Shown here one piece after another: positions 6,930-13,248 of a DNA stretch of 13,248 bases (position 1 is the stretch's first letter; each line of letters starts with the position of its first letter). This DNA comes from JAOABV01 sp964473505 (lineage in GTDB: Bacteria; Hydrothermota; Tepidihabitantia; Tepidihabitantales; CAIPLT01), in assembly GCA_964473505.1 (NCBI GenBank), contig CAYYPG010000059.1, positions 1-13,248 on the forward strand. Reading direction: 5' to 3'. The notes beneath the pieces are model-generated. The model ran no database searches and was not told where the DNA came from. It was given only the letters and a program-made list of their open reading frames with translations. The position numbers and the translations under genes are program-made.

Positions 6930-7148
6930 TTAGTAGAGATACTGTATCTTGGCACTGCACTCTATTATTAAATTATCATGATAACTGCCAACTCTAATGC
7001 TGCCGACCCTGTCTTTAGCACCAGAAAATCTCCAATCAATTTCTCCGGTATCAAATAAACGCGTCCAAAGTAAGTCACCATTCTGATTGTATTTAAGGAA
7101 AATAATAGCAGAAGTAGACGCCTCTTGAGGTGATTTTCTATTGTAATA
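6930..7148 (-). pseudogene. Remnant of a beta-propeller (SBBP/delta-60-like) repeat protein
   Basis: An open stretch of 72 codons on the minus strand, bounded by stops (TAA read from 7149-7151 at its start and TAA at 6930-6932) and with no start codon. It includes the block FLKYNQNGDLLWTRLFD, followed by TGEIDW, VGSIRVGSYHDNLII and a terminal tyrosine-rich end. The pattern, a strand ending in KYNxNGxLLWxRxFD and then a second strand with a (D/Y)xNLxI ending, is typical of bacterial beta-propeller repeats in large secreted proteins. Only one repeat survives, without a signal peptide or sorting domain. It is therefore a gene fragment, implying loss of a larger secreted protein here. Family assignment is from the motif alone. 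Confidence 0.55.
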
Positions 7149-7374
7149 TTAATATTCTCATAAATGTCTGTTACTATATTTAAAAATTAAAGAATAAAAG
7201 TGGGTTATCTTTGGCTACACTTCTCATAACTTACATTCGCTTTGTCTTATTAAATGTTCTCTTTTTTAATGTTCTGCTTAATTTTTTAATTAGAAAAATA
7301 CGTTGATAAGGGATTGTAGAAATGACCGAAGGAGATAAATTTTATAATTCTTGTGGTTATTAACCGTTCTTCAT

Positions 7375-7715
7375 TAAGAACTCTGATAAAGTCAAGATTA
7401 GTTTAAAAGACATGAAATGCAAAAAACATATTTCTTGATCTTTTCTTATGGAATGCGGTGTCTTTTAAGTATTTTTCAGAATTTTCTCGTTAAAAACACT
7501 GACAAACTCAATATTGTTTAAAAAACACAAAATGCAGAAGCATGGTTCCTGGTTTTTCATGTGAAGAACAGTGTCACTTAACCATTTTTCAGAGAGTCCT
7601 TGTTAAGAACTCAACAAAAGTCAATATTGGTTCGAAAAGCATGAAATGCAGAAGCATAATTGTTGATTGTTTCTTATAAGGTGCGGTGTTTCTTAAGCAT
7701 TTTCCAGCGTTTTCT
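7375..7715. repeat. Three tandem copies of a dispersed ~115 bp repeat
   Basis: Copies begin at 7375, 7491 and 7604 (spacings 116 and 113) with taagaactctga-, taaaaacactga- and taagaactcaac-. Each has a core resembling catgaaatgcagaagcat and a right part resembling ggtgtttcttaagcattttcagagttttctcgt. Left and right ends form an imperfect inverted repeat (aactctga(c/t)aaa against tttttcaga(g/a)ttt), so a single unit could fold back on itself. A fourth copy lies at about 1494, nearly 6 kb away. No open frame runs through all copies. The array ends about 10 bp before the arcC promoter. Confidence 0.75.
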
Positions 7716-7725
7716 CATTCATCTC

Positions 7726-7754
7726 TTGACATCTATTTATATCTTGCTTAAAAT
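7726..7754 (+). promoter_or_regulatory. Promoter of arcC and the following gene
   Basis: A perfect TTGACA (7726-7731), a 17 bp spacer and TAAAAT (7749-7754). The predicted start is near 7761. It lies at the edge of the tandem repeat array and would drive arcC and, by overlap, the gene at 8761. Confidence 0.7.
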
Positions 7755-7787
7755 TTTATATCGTTGAGAATAAATTATCTCTTGAGC

Positions 7788-8768
7788 ATGGACAAAAATT
7801 TAACCTTAAAAGACCCATCTGCGATGCGAATTGTTATTGCTATCGGTGGTAATTCTTTAATCCGCAACGGCAATAAACCTGCTTCGTCTCAAGAACAACT
7901 TGAAACTGTGCAGGAAACCTGTGCTAATATTGCCGAAATTATTAATTGTGGTCATCAGGTAGTCATAACCCATGGTAATGGGCCTCAAGTCGGTACCGCG
8001 TTAATTCGCTCTTATTTAACCCGTAATCATCTACCAGAAATTCCCTTAGAAATTGCCACCGCCTTAACTCAAGCCGAAATTGGTTATATGATACAACTGA
8101 GTCTAAAAAATGAACTCGCTAAACGAAAATGTACCGCAGATATTGCAACGGTTATCACCCAGGTTTTAGTCGATAAAAATGACCCGGCATTCACTAATTA
8201 TACAAAACCTGTAGGCCCATTTTATTCTCAAAAAGAAGCCTTCGCGTTACAAGCTGAGCGCAACTGGATAATGAAAGAAGATGCTGGCCGAGGTTTTAGA
8301 AGAATGGTCGCTTCTCCAAAACCAAAGTCAATTATTGAAATCGATTTGATTAAATCTTTAATCGAAACCAATCATATTGTTATTGCCGCAGGCGGTGGAG
8401 GAATTCCAGTTGTCAAAGATAATAATCACCTAAAACCAGTCCCAGCAGTTATTGACAAAGACCTGACATCATCACTCTTAGCAGACTCAATAAACGCCAA
8501 CTGCCTTATTATCTCTACAAGCATTGATAAAGTCTATCTCAACTATAATAAAAGCAATCAGATTCCATTGAATATCATCAACTTAAAACAGGCAATTGAA
8601 TATATGAACCAAGGCCATTTTTCTGAAGGCAGCATGAAACCAAAAATCCAAGCCTTAATACAATTTATCGAAAAAGAGCCAAAACGGTTCGGTATTATTA
8701 CCGAGCCGGGCAAGATTGCTAAAGCATTGACCACCAATGAAATAGGCACAAGGATAATATATGAATAG
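7788..8768 (+). CDS. arcC: Carbamate kinase
   Basis: Catalyses the reversible transfer between carbamoyl phosphate + ADP and carbamate + ATP, in the cytoplasm, usually in arginine, agmatine or purine catabolism. Family motifs, counted from the internal ATG at 7824: IAIGGNSLI near the N-terminus, HGNGPQVGTALIRS (about 50-63), TKPVGPFYS, GRGFRRMVASPKP, AAGGGGIPV, AVIDKDLTSSLLA and GSMKPKIQA near the C-terminus. Start choice: 7824 gives 314 residues and the canonical MRIVIAIGGN start, 7788 is the first ATG after the promoter and adds 12 residues, and TTG 7764 is also open. None has a good Shine-Dalgarno. I give 7788 and consider 7824 equally possible. The stop (TAG) overlaps the next gene by 8 bp, implying cotranslation. 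No arginine deiminase or ornithine transcarbamoylase is adjacent, so the pathway is open. Confidence 0.95.
   Translation: MDKNLTLKDPSAMRIVIAIGGNSLIRNGNKPASSQEQLETVQETCANIAEIINCGHQVVITHGNGPQVGTALIRSYLTRNHLPEIPLEIATALTQAEIGYMIQLSLKNELAKRKCTADIATVITQVLVDKNDPAFTNYTKPVGPFYSQKEAFALQAERNWIMKEDAGRGFRRMVASPKPKSIIEIDLIKSLIETNHIVIAAGGGGIPVVKDNNHLKPVPAVIDKDLTSSLLADSINANCLIISTSIDKVYLNYNKSNQIPLNIINLKQAIEYMNQGHFSEGSMKPKIQALIQFIEKEPKRFGIITEPGKIAKALTTNEIGTRIIYE
8751..8754 (+). promoter_or_regulatory. Shine-Dalgarno of the downstream secreted-protein gene
   Basis: AGGA lies 6 bases before ATG 8761, inside the end of arcC. It is the best-placed Shine-Dalgarno in the window and supports the start that overlaps arcC. 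Confidence 0.6.
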
Positions 8769-10017
8769 AATATATAAACCAATTATAACCATTATTACAT
8801 TAATACTCGTTACGACGAATTATGCTAAAATTTTGATTCCTATGGACTTAACTCAAACCGACCATTTAATGGCTTATGGGATTGCCTATAATGTCCTGTT
8901 AGCAGGCGAAAATGTGGAATGGCTTTTGAATTACCGTGGCGGTTCGTTCTTATTACCGAACAATTCAGCAATCCGAAAACTTTGTAGTATTCGTGGTGTT
9001 CGATTCGAAGTTATCTCGCCAAGTCAAGAAGTAAGCATTAGGCAGATAATTGAAAAAGAGAATATGGATGCTATGCTTTTAGAAAAAGCACCCAAAATCG
9101 CAGTTTATATTCCACCAAACCAAGAACCATGGGACGATGCAGTACGACTCGCATTAGAATATGCCAAAATCCCATATGACCGTATCTGGGATAAAGAAGT
9201 ACTTCAAGGAAAACTCAAAGAATATGACTGGCTACACTTACACCACGAAGACTTCACCGGTCAATACGGAAAGTTTCTTGCCGGGCATGGACATACTGAT
9301 TGGTATCAAGCAGATATGGCTTTGAATACCGCGATGGCTAAGGCATTGGGATTCAACAAAGTATCTAAATTAAAATTAGCGGTTGTAAAAGAGATTAAAA
9401 AGTATATTGAAAATGGTGGAATGGTTTTCGCAATGTGTTCTTCAACTGATACTCCGGATATTGCTTTAGCAGCAGAGGCAACTGATATTGTTCCCAAAGA
9501 ATTTGATGGTGACCCGATAGACCCCAATTTTATGTCAAAACTTAATTTTGATAATTGTTTAGCATTCGAAAATTTTTCAATTGTTACTGACCCTTATGTT
9601 TATGAACATTCTGACATTGATACTTATGTGGAATCGTCCAACCGCGGACCGAATGTCTATTTTTCGCTCTTTGATTTTTCCGCAAAATATGACCCAGTAC
9701 CGACGATGTTAGTTCAAAATCACGTTGCATTGGTTAAAGAATTTCTTGGACAAAACTGCGGATTCAGACGCGACAAAATTAAGAAAAATGTCTTAATATT
9801 AGGCGAACTTGCTAACACAGAGACAGTTAAATACATCCACGGAAAATTTGGCAAGGGCACATTTACCTTTCTAGGTGGTCATGACCCAGAAGATTTTGCT
9901 CATCGGATCGGCGACCCTCCGACAAATTTAGAACTTCACAAAAATTCACCAGGATATCGCCTGATATTAAATAACGTGCTATTTCCCGCTGCACAGAAAA
10001 AACCACTTAAGACTTAA
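8761..10017 (+). CDS. Secreted conserved protein of unknown activity ('asparagine synthetase B-like' family)
   Basis: 418 residues. Residues 1-22 look like a signal peptide: MNRIYK, a hydrophobic stretch, then a probable cleavage after NYA. The mature start KILIPMDLTQTDHLMAYG and the end GDPPTNLELHKNSPGYRLIL are, from memory, hallmarks of a family that annotation pipelines call asparagine synthetase B, especially in Bacteroidota. It has neither the N-terminal Cys glutaminase domain nor the ATP pyrophosphatase domain of true AsnB, so I do not accept that function. Visible motifs: LHLHHEDFTGQYG (158-170); GGMVFAMCSSTD (219-230), where Cys226 sits in a turn resembling the nucleophile elbow of class I glutamine-amidotransferase-like folds; LFDFSAKYDPVPTML (303-317); and GGHDPED (372-378). 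It overlaps arcC by 8 bp and probably shares its transcript. The overlap suggests a link to carbamoyl phosphate or ammonia, but the export signal argues for a periplasmic or outer role. Confidence 0.85.
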   Translation: MNRIYKPIITIITLILVTTNYAKILIPMDLTQTDHLMAYGIAYNVLLAGENVEWLLNYRGGSFLLPNNSAIRKLCSIRGVRFEVISPSQEVSIRQIIEKENMDAMLLEKAPKIAVYIPPNQEPWDDAVRLALEYAKIPYDRIWDKEVLQGKLKEYDWLHLHHEDFTGQYGKFLAGHGHTDWYQADMALNTAMAKALGFNKVSKLKLAVVKEIKKYIENGGMVFAMCSSTDTPDIALAAEATDIVPKEFDGDPIDPNFMSKLNFDNCLAFENFSIVTDPYVYEHSDIDTYVESSNRGPNVYFSLFDFSAKYDPVPTMLVQNHVALVKEFLGQNCGFRRDKIKKNVLILGELANTETVKYIHGKFGKGTFTFLGGHDPEDFAHRIGDPPTNLELHKNSPGYRLILNNVLFPAAQKKPLKT

Positions 10018-10283
10018 TTTCTCGCCCGGAAAATACACTTGAAATGAATAAAAGATAAATCGGCGCGAAAACCCCTTAAGAATTTAGTCCTTGTTATACA
10101 TCGGATAAAGAAATTAAAAATAAAACAGGTACAGAAAATGGTGCTTTAAGAAGTTATTTCTCGGCAGTAATTATTCTTATACCAAACACAGGTCATAGTA
10201 TAAGCTTAGCCCAAGTTCATTCAAAGTTCAAATAAATTCTTGCCAATGTCTTTTTAATATGGATTAAATCATGTTGATTGATA

Positions 10284-12674
10284 ATGCAAACTCTTTCAAT
10301 ATTAGTTAAAGGACAAGTTCAAGGTATAGGATTTAGGCCTTTTGTCTATAGTCTAGCAAAAAGATTAAATATTAAAGGGATAGTAAAGAATACAAAACAA
10401 GGCGTTTTAATCCTTTGCCAAGGAAAAAATAGCAAAAAATTTTTAAATTTTATCAAAACATCTCCTCCCCGCTTAGCCAAAATTGATAATATTATTGTAA
10501 AATTGATTAACGCTAAACAGTATGATGGTTTCTCCATTGTTGGCAGCGAACTAAAAAGCCAAAAAAACAATAGTGCCGTAGAAATAATTCCAGATTTAGC
10601 CATTTGCCAAGAATGTATTGGTGATATTTTGAATCCAAAGAATCGCAGATTCTATTATCCGTTTACAAACTGTACCCAATGCGGACCAAGATATTCCATA
10701 ATATTAGATACACCTTATGACCGTCCTCAGACGACAATGCGAGTTTTTAAGATGTGTTCAGATTGTGAAAACGAGTATAAGAACCCCAAAAACCGACGCT
10801 TTCATGCTCAACCCAACGCCTGCCATATCTGCGGTCCATATATCACATTAAACCCAATAACTGAACCGGCTGGCTTAGAAAAAGAACCTGCTATAAGGAT
10901 AATTGAAAATGCCGTTTTTCTATTAAAACAAGGAAAAATTTTAGCAATAAAATCAATTGGTGGTTTTCTTTTAGCAGTCGATGCCCAAAATGAAAAAGCA
11001 GTGCAAAATCTCAGGAAAAAGAAGAATCGACCTAAAAAACCTTTTGCTTTAATGTGCAAAGACATTAAAACTATTAAACAACTATGCGAAGTTAATAAAC
11101 AAGAAGAAGAACTGTTAACTTCTAATATCGCACCGATAGTGCTGCTCAAAAAAAGAACAAAACCCACACTCAAAATAGCCGAATCTGTTGCGCCTAAAAA
11201 TCACTATTTAGGCATCATGCTACCCTATACACCCCTGCACAAACTTTTATTTGAGACCAGGGTTGAAACTAACCCGAATGTTTCACATGAAACATCAAAA
11301 ACTGATAAGGACATTAAGGATTATTGCGTTGCAAAAAGAAAAAAACCCTGCTCACTAAAAATATTAGTTATGACCAGTGGCAACCCTAAAGATGCACCAA
11401 TTATTAATGATGCTCAAGAAATAAAAGACCGTTTGTCAAAATGCGTTGATTATATTTTAGACCATAATCGACTCATAGCATCGCGTTGTGATGACTCTAT
11501 ACTCTTTAATTATAATGGGCCAATCGTAATTAGGCGCTCAAGAGGATATGTGCCAAGCCCTATTATCTTACAGGATATTAAACTTAAACCGGTTTTAGCC
11601 TTTGGTTCAGACTTAAAGAATTATTTTGCTTTAGCTGATGGACATAAAGTTTATCTTAGTCCTTATATTGGTGACTTAGGTTCAAAAGAAACTGTTGATT
11701 TTTTCTGGGAGATGTTAGAAAAATATCAAAGGTGGTTTGGAATTAAGCCTAAAGTCGTGGCTTGCGACCTACATCCTGATTATGTTTCTCGTAGAATGGC
11801 AGAGGACTATGCCGCTACCCACAAAATTCCATTAGTTAAGACTCAACACCATTATGCCCATCTTGTCAGTGTTATTGCCGAACATAACCTTAAACCACCG
11901 GTTATCGGTTTAAGTTTTGACGGCACCGGTTATGGTGAAGATGGAAACATTTGGGGAACTGAGTTTATGCTCCTCGATTATCATGGCTATAAACGAATTG
12001 CGCATTTGAGGTATTTGCCATTAATCGGTGCTGATAGTGCAATTACTAATCCGAAAAAGATTGCAATCGCATATCTTAGAGAACTGAATTTATCCCAGAC
12101 AAAATCACCTGCTTTGGGTTCTAACAGGATACACACATCAAGCATGGGCAGGTTATTTGATGCGGTAGCTTATCTATTGGGAAGCTGCACAATACAAACC
12201 TTTGAGGGAGAAGCACCAATAAGTTTAGAAGCAGAAGCGCTAAAATTTGAAACAGGCACAAAACATAGAGAAAGATTAAATCTTAAACTTATTGCAGAGT
12301 CCATTTCAATAGTTAATGATGCTCTAAATCTTGATCTTAATAAGAATAACGCTCATTATATAATCGAGCCAAAGCCGATCTTAGAATTACTTATAAATCT
12401 CCGAAAAAAAGGGACCGATGCCACTAAATTATCTTGGTTATTTCACCAATGGGTGATTCAAACATCGATTGCGGTCGTTAAAAAGATCGCAGAACAAACC
12501 CAAATATATACCATCTGTCTTGCCGGTGGTGTTTTCCAGAATCAGATTGTGCTTAAAGGAATAAGTGAGCGACTCAACAAATCTGGCTTTAAGGTCTATC
12601 ACAATCGTGCGGTTCCGATTAATGATGGTGGTATTGCTTTGGGTCAAGCCATCATTGCCGGCAAAAAGAATTGA
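10284..12674 (+). CDS. hypF: Hydrogenase maturation carbamoyltransferase HypF
   Basis: Makes the thiocarbamate on HypE from carbamoyl phosphate and ATP, the first step to the CN ligands of [NiFe] hydrogenase. From ATG 10284 the protein has 796 residues. Domains: acylphosphatase-like at about 1-90 (GQVQGIGFRPFVYSLA with Arg18, and Asn36); two zinc fingers with Cys108, 111, 130, 133, 158, 161, 180 and 183, exactly the C-x2-C-x18-C-x2-C-x24-C-x2-C-x18-C-x2-C signature of HypF; a YrdC/Sua5-like domain at about 200-420 (VMTSGN at 362-367); and a Kae1-like domain to the end (HHYAH 522-526, SFDGTGYGEDGNIWGTE 544-560, LAGGVFQNQ 746-754). An insertion of roughly 25-30 residues (about 325-357) before VMTSGN is unusual and holds a parS-like DNA word. 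TTG 10278 could add two residues, but ATG is preferred. The gap to the upstream gene is 266 bp. No other hyp gene or hydrogenase is in the window. The stop is TGA. Confidence 0.97.
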   Translation: MQTLSILVKGQVQGIGFRPFVYSLAKRLNIKGIVKNTKQGVLILCQGKNSKKFLNFIKTSPPRLAKIDNIIVKLINAKQYDGFSIVGSELKSQKNNSAVEIIPDLAICQECIGDILNPKNRRFYYPFTNCTQCGPRYSIILDTPYDRPQTTMRVFKMCSDCENEYKNPKNRRFHAQPNACHICGPYITLNPITEPAGLEKEPAIRIIENAVFLLKQGKILAIKSIGGFLLAVDAQNEKAVQNLRKKKNRPKKPFALMCKDIKTIKQLCEVNKQEEELLTSNIAPIVLLKKRTKPTLKIAESVAPKNHYLGIMLPYTPLHKLLFETRVETNPNVSHETSKTDKDIKDYCVAKRKKPCSLKILVMTSGNPKDAPIINDAQEIKDRLSKCVDYILDHNRLIASRCDDSILFNYNGPIVIRRSRGYVPSPIILQDIKLKPVLAFGSDLKNYFALADGHKVYLSPYIGDLGSKETVDFFWEMLEKYQRWFGIKPKVVACDLHPDYVSRRMAEDYAATHKIPLVKTQHHYAHLVSVIAEHNLKPPVIGLSFDGTGYGEDGNIWGTEFMLLDYHGYKRIAHLRYLPLIGADSAITNPKKIAIAYLRELNLSQTKSPALGSNRIHTSSMGRLFDAVAYLLGSCTIQTFEGEAPISLEAEALKFETGTKHRERLNLKLIAESISIVNDALNLDLNKNNAHYIIEPKPILELLINLRKKGTDATKLSWLFHQWVIQTSIAVVKKIAEQTQIYTICLAGGVFQNQIVLKGISERLNKSGFKVYHNRAVPINDGGIALGQAIIAGKKN
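11279..11294. promoter_or_regulatory. parS-like 16-mer (candidate ParB binding site)
   Basis: TGTTTCACATGAAACA matches the bacterial chromosomal parS consensus TGTTNCACGTGAAACA at all but one position (A for G at position 9). It lies within codons for NVSHET in the nonconserved insertion of HypF, where a DNA signal would cost the enzyme little. ParB recognises such sites and loads SMC/condensin near the replication origin. Binding is not shown here, and the centre mismatch may weaken it. Confidence 0.45.
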
Positions 12675-13248
12675 ATTTTTCAATCTCTACATCAAATCCA
12701 TTTAAGAATTTTTCAGTTTACAATCAACCATAAATACAAGACGATTACAAATGATATAAATTGTCTTTTGTATTGACTATTATCGTATCAAACACCTTGT
12801 ATTGATAAAACACCGAATTCACAAAATAAGATAGTCTGTAATATTTTGTGCAGATTCCGTATTAATATGTTTGAGAAAAAGATGTATTCTCGCTTTTAGC
12901 CGTTATATTATTTGAAAGGAAAACACATCTAAGAAAAAACAGACTTAACCAAAAATCTTGATGCTAACCGAAGAGGCAGCTAATTCTGATATTGACTAAA
13001 TAATCTGTGTAAAATTAGGACAGAAACTTAAAGCATGGCTAAATTTTCGTACTTGATTAAACATTTTAGTTAGCATAGATTATGATAATGAACTGCATGT
13101 ATGCAATTGAGCCGACTTCATACATTTTTACATTTTTACATTTACTAAACAACACATAAAACTTTTAAAAAAATTCATCAGAAAATTAAAAAAGATCTGT
13201 CGCTCCAACACCAAATCGCAACTGAATCGACAACTATAAAACCGCAAC
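12675..13248. other. Intergenic sequence downstream of hypF to the window end
   Basis: No coding frame with recognisable content on either strand. The hypF stop sits in a weak AT-only hairpin (ATTGAA/TTCAAT, 12670-12684) without a T run, so it is not a convincing terminator. A short tandem repeat of ACATTTTT (period 8, almost three copies) lies at 13122-13144. Nothing else stands out. Confidence 0.5.
13122..13144. repeat. Short 8 bp tandem repeat (ACATTTTT, about 2.9 copies)
   Basis: Exact copies at 13122-13129 and 13130-13137, then a partial copy to 13144. This is a simple-sequence tract in AT-rich non-coding DNA. Confidence 0.7.

Larger units (their letters stand above)
6613..7725. other. 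Repeat-rich intergenic region between tRNA-Sec and arcC
   Basis: No intact gene is seen. It holds a minus-strand beta-propeller gene remnant (6930-7148) and three tandem copies of a ~115 bp repeat (7375-7715), both described separately. The words cacctcttgagg (near 6825) and cgcctcttgagg (7119-7130) are nearly identical; the second lies inside the remnant, so the first may be another scrap of the same gene. The rest is AT-rich without recognisable structure. Confidence 0.5.

Noticed and set aside
8761..10017. Gene symbol asnB for the secreted protein
   Set aside because: True AsnB needs an N-terminal Cys2 glutaminase domain and an ATP-binding synthetase domain, and neither is visible. The protein carries a signal peptide.
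12670..12707. hypF TGA stop as a selenocysteine codon with readthrough
   Set aside because: HypF is already complete at GQAIIAG, and the following frame is AT-rich with no family resemblance. The nearby hairpin is a weak AT stem centred on the TGA, not a SECIS-like element placed downstream.
1..13248. Replication origin within the window
   Set aside because: No cluster of DnaA boxes (TTATNCACA) and no dnaA, dnaN or parAB genes are seen. The single parS-like word is not enough.

Overview
This 13.2 kb window is bacterial, AT-rich and unusually sparse in genes: about 66% is coding, and the gaps hold degenerate repeats and gene remnants. The bacterial assignment rests on a SelA-type selenocysteine synthase, a tRNA-Sec with the bacterial cloverleaf (UCA anticodon, six-pair D stem, encoded CCA), and sigma70-like promoters (TTGACA, 16-17 bp, TATAAT). 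The phylum cannot be read from the sequence. The sparse layout, the relic of a beta-propeller repeat protein and the secreted 'asparagine synthetase B-like' family suggest an uncultivated lineage such as a candidate phylum near Bacteroidota or WOR-3, but that is a guess.

Layout. 1-566 (minus): the N-terminal part of a pentapeptide-repeat protein that runs off the left edge, with a promoter that appears to give a leaderless mRNA. 567-1996: a gene-poor stretch with a ~90 bp tandem array, an orphan terminator-like hairpin and one copy of a dispersed repeat. 1997-3391: selA, followed by a small duplication of its own 3' end. 3869-5935: selB. 6476-6569 (minus): tRNA-Sec, converging on selB and with its own promoter. 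6570-7725: a second repeat-rich gap with a beta-propeller gene remnant and three more copies of the dispersed repeat. 7788-8768: carbamate kinase (arcC), overlapping by 8 bp a secreted protein of unknown activity (8761-10017) whose relatives are usually labelled asparagine synthetase B. 10284-12674: hypF, carrying a parS-like 16-mer inside a lineage-specific insertion. 12675-13248: no gene seen.

How the genes may work together. SelA, SelB and tRNA-Sec form the synthesis and decoding core for selenocysteine at UGA; selD and any selenoprotein must lie elsewhere. HypF uses carbamoyl phosphate to make the cyanide ligands of [NiFe] hydrogenases, and carbamate kinase interconverts carbamoyl phosphate with ATP, ammonia and CO2. 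Sec decoding, carbamoyl phosphate metabolism and HypF are therefore at least compatible with a selenium-containing hydrogenase or formate/hydrogen metabolism, but no such enzyme is encoded here.
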